Source of the DNA: DATLCI01 sp046714215
GTDB taxonomy: Bacteria > Acidobacteriota > Terriglobia > Terriglobales > Acidobacteriaceae
DNA length: 25,370 nt
Assembly: GCA_046714215.1 (NCBI GenBank)
Contig: JBKKBM010000283.1
Span: forward strand, 1 to 25,370
Direction: 5' to 3'
This document shows, piece after piece, positions 24,101 to 25,370 of the stretch. The notes below the pieces were generated by a model. It made no database searches. It was not told the origin of the DNA and worked only from the letters and a program-made list of their open reading frames with translations. The position numbers were made by a program, and so were the translations under genes. The first letter of the stretch is position 1, and each line of letters begins with the position of its first letter.

Positions 24101-24580
24101 CTCTCTCATAGCGCGGAAGTGGCGGACCATCTCGGCCAGATCTATGAGAAAGAAGGGAAGCGCGAGGAGGCCATCCGCATCTATGCGCAAGCGTTGAGCG
24201 CGGAGCGCCCCGTGCCGGACACGAAAGCGCGCCTGACCAAACTCGCCGGCGATGCCCGGAAGGTTGCCGAACTACAAGAGAAGCACAAAACGGAGAGCGA
24301 AGCTTCCCGCACCTTCAAACTGAAGAACGCTCTGGGCAAGGCGGGCAAGGCGGACTTCTTCGTGGTGCTGGCCACCGCCAGCCGCGCCGCAGAAGTGAAA
24401 TATATCTACGGTGCCGATGAGTTGAAGCCCATGGCCGTGCAGATCAAGGCCCTCGACTACGGCAATGTTTTTCCTGATACGGTACCGACCAAGGTCGTGC
24501 GCCGCGGTACCCTCGATTGCAAAGCGGACGCCTGCGTCTTCGTCCTGCAAGTCCCGGAGACCATCACCTCGGTGAACTAG
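21176..24580 (+). CDS. Secreted DUF3857 / transglutaminase-like / TPR protein
   Basis: 1134 aa from ATG 21176 (a GTG at 21170 would add 2 residues). A signal peptide of about 25 residues ends near PASPQ. Domains: DUF3857-type beta domain (about 74-222, RPGDILEYEVKTTVF), transglutaminase-like domain (about 322-435) with an intact Cys366 (KYGDCKDK), His408 (FDHVI), Asp423 (WVDTT) triad, a second beta region, an Asp-rich linker (about 577-605, SDDDDDATNDPNDAKDPKDA), then at least six TPR-like repeats (about 722-1018) and a C-terminal domain with two cysteines (LDCKADACVF). Probably periplasmic, a protease or cross-linking-type scaffold acting on proteins or peptides; actual substrate unknown. 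Long, singly transcribed gene after a divergent promoter region. Confidence 0.85.
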   Translation: MSQLSRSTLVAVASLFFAIFPASPQVPVSKDQDKKPASSVTPAAVPATKEAAAQDVKGAEPGKDPKKDAPPDYTQEAVVVEKMRRQFRYENDGTGSTTTTARIRVQTQSGVQQLGQLVFGYNSANEKLEVVYLRVVKQNGGTPINATDANFQDVPSQVEREAPSYTDFRERHVTVPALRPGDILEYEVKTTVFTPLIAGHFWFEYSFRKELITLNEELELNLPAARKFKLKTKPEFMPKVREEGGRKIHTWASNYLKRESDEALKKRRRREARQDFVPDIQLTTFQSWEELGAWFAALQRTQMEPSPQLTAKVQELTRDLKTDDEKMRAIYDFVAQDYRYVSLSFGVGRYQPHAAQEVFANKYGDCKDKHTLFSTMMKIAGLKVQPVLISSSPRKLDPDVPSPSQFDHVISAIGDESQLTWVDTTTEVAPFSLLSFNIRKKKALFVSLNGPSHVIETPADPPFQSMQVISVEGTVGDLGKLKGTVKSEYRGDQELGMRILFRQVPENKWKDVAEYISYNAGIGGEVSDVKIENLTDTTKPFKMSFNVSRPNFLDWANKSTELRLPLPAMMLAPAGGAASDDDDDATNDPNDAKDPKDAKAAPDTSLTPEELKKVEEKPIELGSPYEIRVDLKLQLPATHKSRTPVPLAIRRDYGEYRSTYKVDGPQLTVARVLNMKKRELAAERRSDYQAFTRTVRTDEAQKFFIENQNASAGAPKLPADIKAEELIDSARDALQSQNYRVALELLQRAAEKEPKSKRVYNLLGDAYMGNRQFTEAEAAYRKQIAIDNFDQFAHSRLARSLWSQRKMDEAAKVFQEQLEINPLDSDATQALGELLLELKKYDEAVAVLERAVSLEPENAVSHSNLGRAYLNLKRNQDAAASFDKAVELQPNPLLWNNIAYELAQSNSNLEKAQEYAESALASVTSSLRNVSVEHVSMRDIAGVSALGSYWDTLGWVAYKKGEMEKAKKYIEASWRLSHSAEVADHLGQIYEKEGKREEAIRIYAQALSAERPVPDTKARLTKLAGDARKVAELQEKHKTESEASRTFKLKNALGKAGKADFFVVLATASRAAEVKYIYGADELKPMAVQIKALDYGNVFPDTVPTKVVRRGTLDCKADACVFVLQVPETITSVN

Positions 24581-24619
24581 AAGATTCGTTGCTGCCAGTC
24601 AGGGCACGGCTCGGGTACA

Positions 24620-24674
24620 GCACGGCTTCAGCCGTGCGAAACGCAGCGCTTAAGAAAACCGGCTTTAGCCGCTG
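24620..24674. repeat. Dispersed double-hairpin repeat upstream of the racemase
   Basis: GCACGGC-TTCA-GCCGTGC (24620-24637), then CGGC-TTTA-GCCG (about 24660-24671) and CTGAGG. The same 'CGGCTTCAGCCG ... GGCTTTAGCCGCTGAGG' order is one I associate with acidobacterial intergenic repeats. Its last bases overlap the racemase ribosome-binding site. Confidence 0.65.
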
Positions 24675-24684
24675 AGGTACCGTT

Positions 24685-25370
24685 TTGCAAGCCAAACACA
24701 TCGGCATCGTCGCCTGCAGCGCCGAAGGCGCCGCCCTCTGCTACCGTACCATCTGCGCCGAAGGCACGGCCATCCTGGGACGCCATGCCCACCCGGAAGT
24801 CAGCATGCACACCCATCCGCTCAGCCGCTATATGGAATTCGTCTATCGCGACGACTGGGCGGGCATCGGTGCGCTCATGCTCGATTCCGCCCAGCGCCTG
24901 GCGAAGAGCGGCGCTGACTTCCTCATCTGTCCCGACAACACCATCCACCAATCGCTCGATGCGATTCGCGAGCGCTCGCCCTTACCCTGGCTGCACATCG
25001 CCGAGGAGGTTGCGACTGAAGCCGAACGCCAGGGCTACAAGCGCGTCGGCATCACGGGAACGAAATACCTGATGGAAGGGCCGGTCTATCCGCCCAAGTT
25101 GCAGGCCCGCGGCATCGAGTACTGCATTCCGGAAAAACTGGAGCGCGAACGCATCGATCAGATCATCTTTGATGAACTGGTGAATGGGAAGTTCTTGCCG
25201 GAGTCGCTGGTGTACTTCCAACAAGTCATCCGCGGGTTGCAGCAGGCCGGCTGCGACGCCGTGGCGCTAAGCTGCACCGAAATACCCTTGCTGGTCGCTC
25301 CCCAGGATTCCCCTCTGCCAACCCTCGACTCCACCCGCTTGCTCGCCCGCGCCGCCCTGCGCTACGCCAC
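24685..25370 (+). CDS. Aspartate/glutamate racemase family protein (3' end beyond window)
   Basis: Starts at TTG (24685) with GAGGT 7 nt upstream: QAKHIGIVACSAEGAALCYR. 228 complete codons are visible and the frame is open to the window end. Two-domain racemase pattern: HPEVSMHTHPL near 40, first active-site region FLICPDNTIHQS (82-90), THGTK-type ITGTKYLMEG near 127, second active-site region LSCTEIPLL with Cys197. In classical members a Cys directly precedes Asn-Thr in the first site; here that place is Asp84, with Cys82 two residues before. So the family is clear, but the activity (racemase, or one-cysteine isomerase) and substrate are not. Confidence 0.85.
   Translation, partial: MQAKHIGIVACSAEGAALCYRTICAEGTAILGRHAHPEVSMHTHPLSRYMEFVYRDDWAGIGALMLDSAQRLAKSGADFLICPDNTIHQSLDAIRERSPLPWLHIAEEVATEAERQGYKRVGITGTKYLMEGPVYPPKLQARGIEYCIPEKLERERIDQIIFDELVNGKFLPESLVYFQQVIRGLQQAGCDAVALSCTEIPLLVAPQDSPLPTLDSTRLLARAALRYA

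Overview
The window is a GC-rich (roughly 60%), gene-dense stretch of a bacterial chromosome. Its best fit is Acidobacteriota (Terriglobia / Koribacter-like). The reasons are the protein families present (transglutaminase-TPR protein with a DUF3857-like domain, DUF2393-like protein, CxxC protein) and the families of short intergenic repeats ('CACGAAGGA'-type arrays, 'GTCATCCTGAGCGC...GAAGGACCT', 'GGCACAGGCATTCCTGCCTGTGC', 'CACGGCTTCAGCCGTG'). The taxonomic call is inference. No rRNA, tRNA, CRISPR array, insertion sequence with transposase, or prophage was seen.

Layout. 40-4859 (all minus): dusB (tRNA dihydrouridine synthase with a repeat-derived insert), rpmE (zinc-type L31) with its terminator, then the glyoxylate-bypass pair aceB-aceA. 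5048-7330 (plus): a DnaC/IstB-like ATPase behind two DnaA-box-like sites, then a short UvrC-like GIY-YIG protein. 7292-7702 is a cluster of inverted-repeat (MITE-like) elements. 7699-10527 (minus): a secreted alkaline-phosphatase-superfamily protein and an uncharacterised protein with a C-terminal PD-(D/E)XK nuclease motif. 10518-14443 (plus): a CxxC small protein, then tldD, ppa and tldE. 14497-14879: two tandem paralogous single-pass membrane microproteins of 40 and 44 aa. 14876-17800 (minus): an MBOAT O-acyltransferase, its SGNH-like membrane partner and a universal stress protein, with overlapping reading frames. 17937-20673 (plus): a DUF2393-like anchored protein, a 580-bp repeat-filled gap, selD and a membrane protein. 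20675-21037 (minus): an OB-fold-like lipoprotein. 21176-25370 (plus): a large secreted transglutaminase-like/TPR protein and an aspartate/glutamate-racemase-family protein cut by the window end.

Most notable: selD is itself a selenoprotein gene. An in-frame TGA sits exactly where E. coli SelD has Cys17, and a good SECIS-like hairpin follows it, so conventional gene calling truncates it. The twin microproteins next to the TldD/TldE protease genes are the best candidate for something undescribed. A third theme is repeats shaping genes: a palindromic repeat is carried in frame inside dusB, three genes end inside MITE-like repeats, and the racemase ribosome-binding site lies in a repeat.
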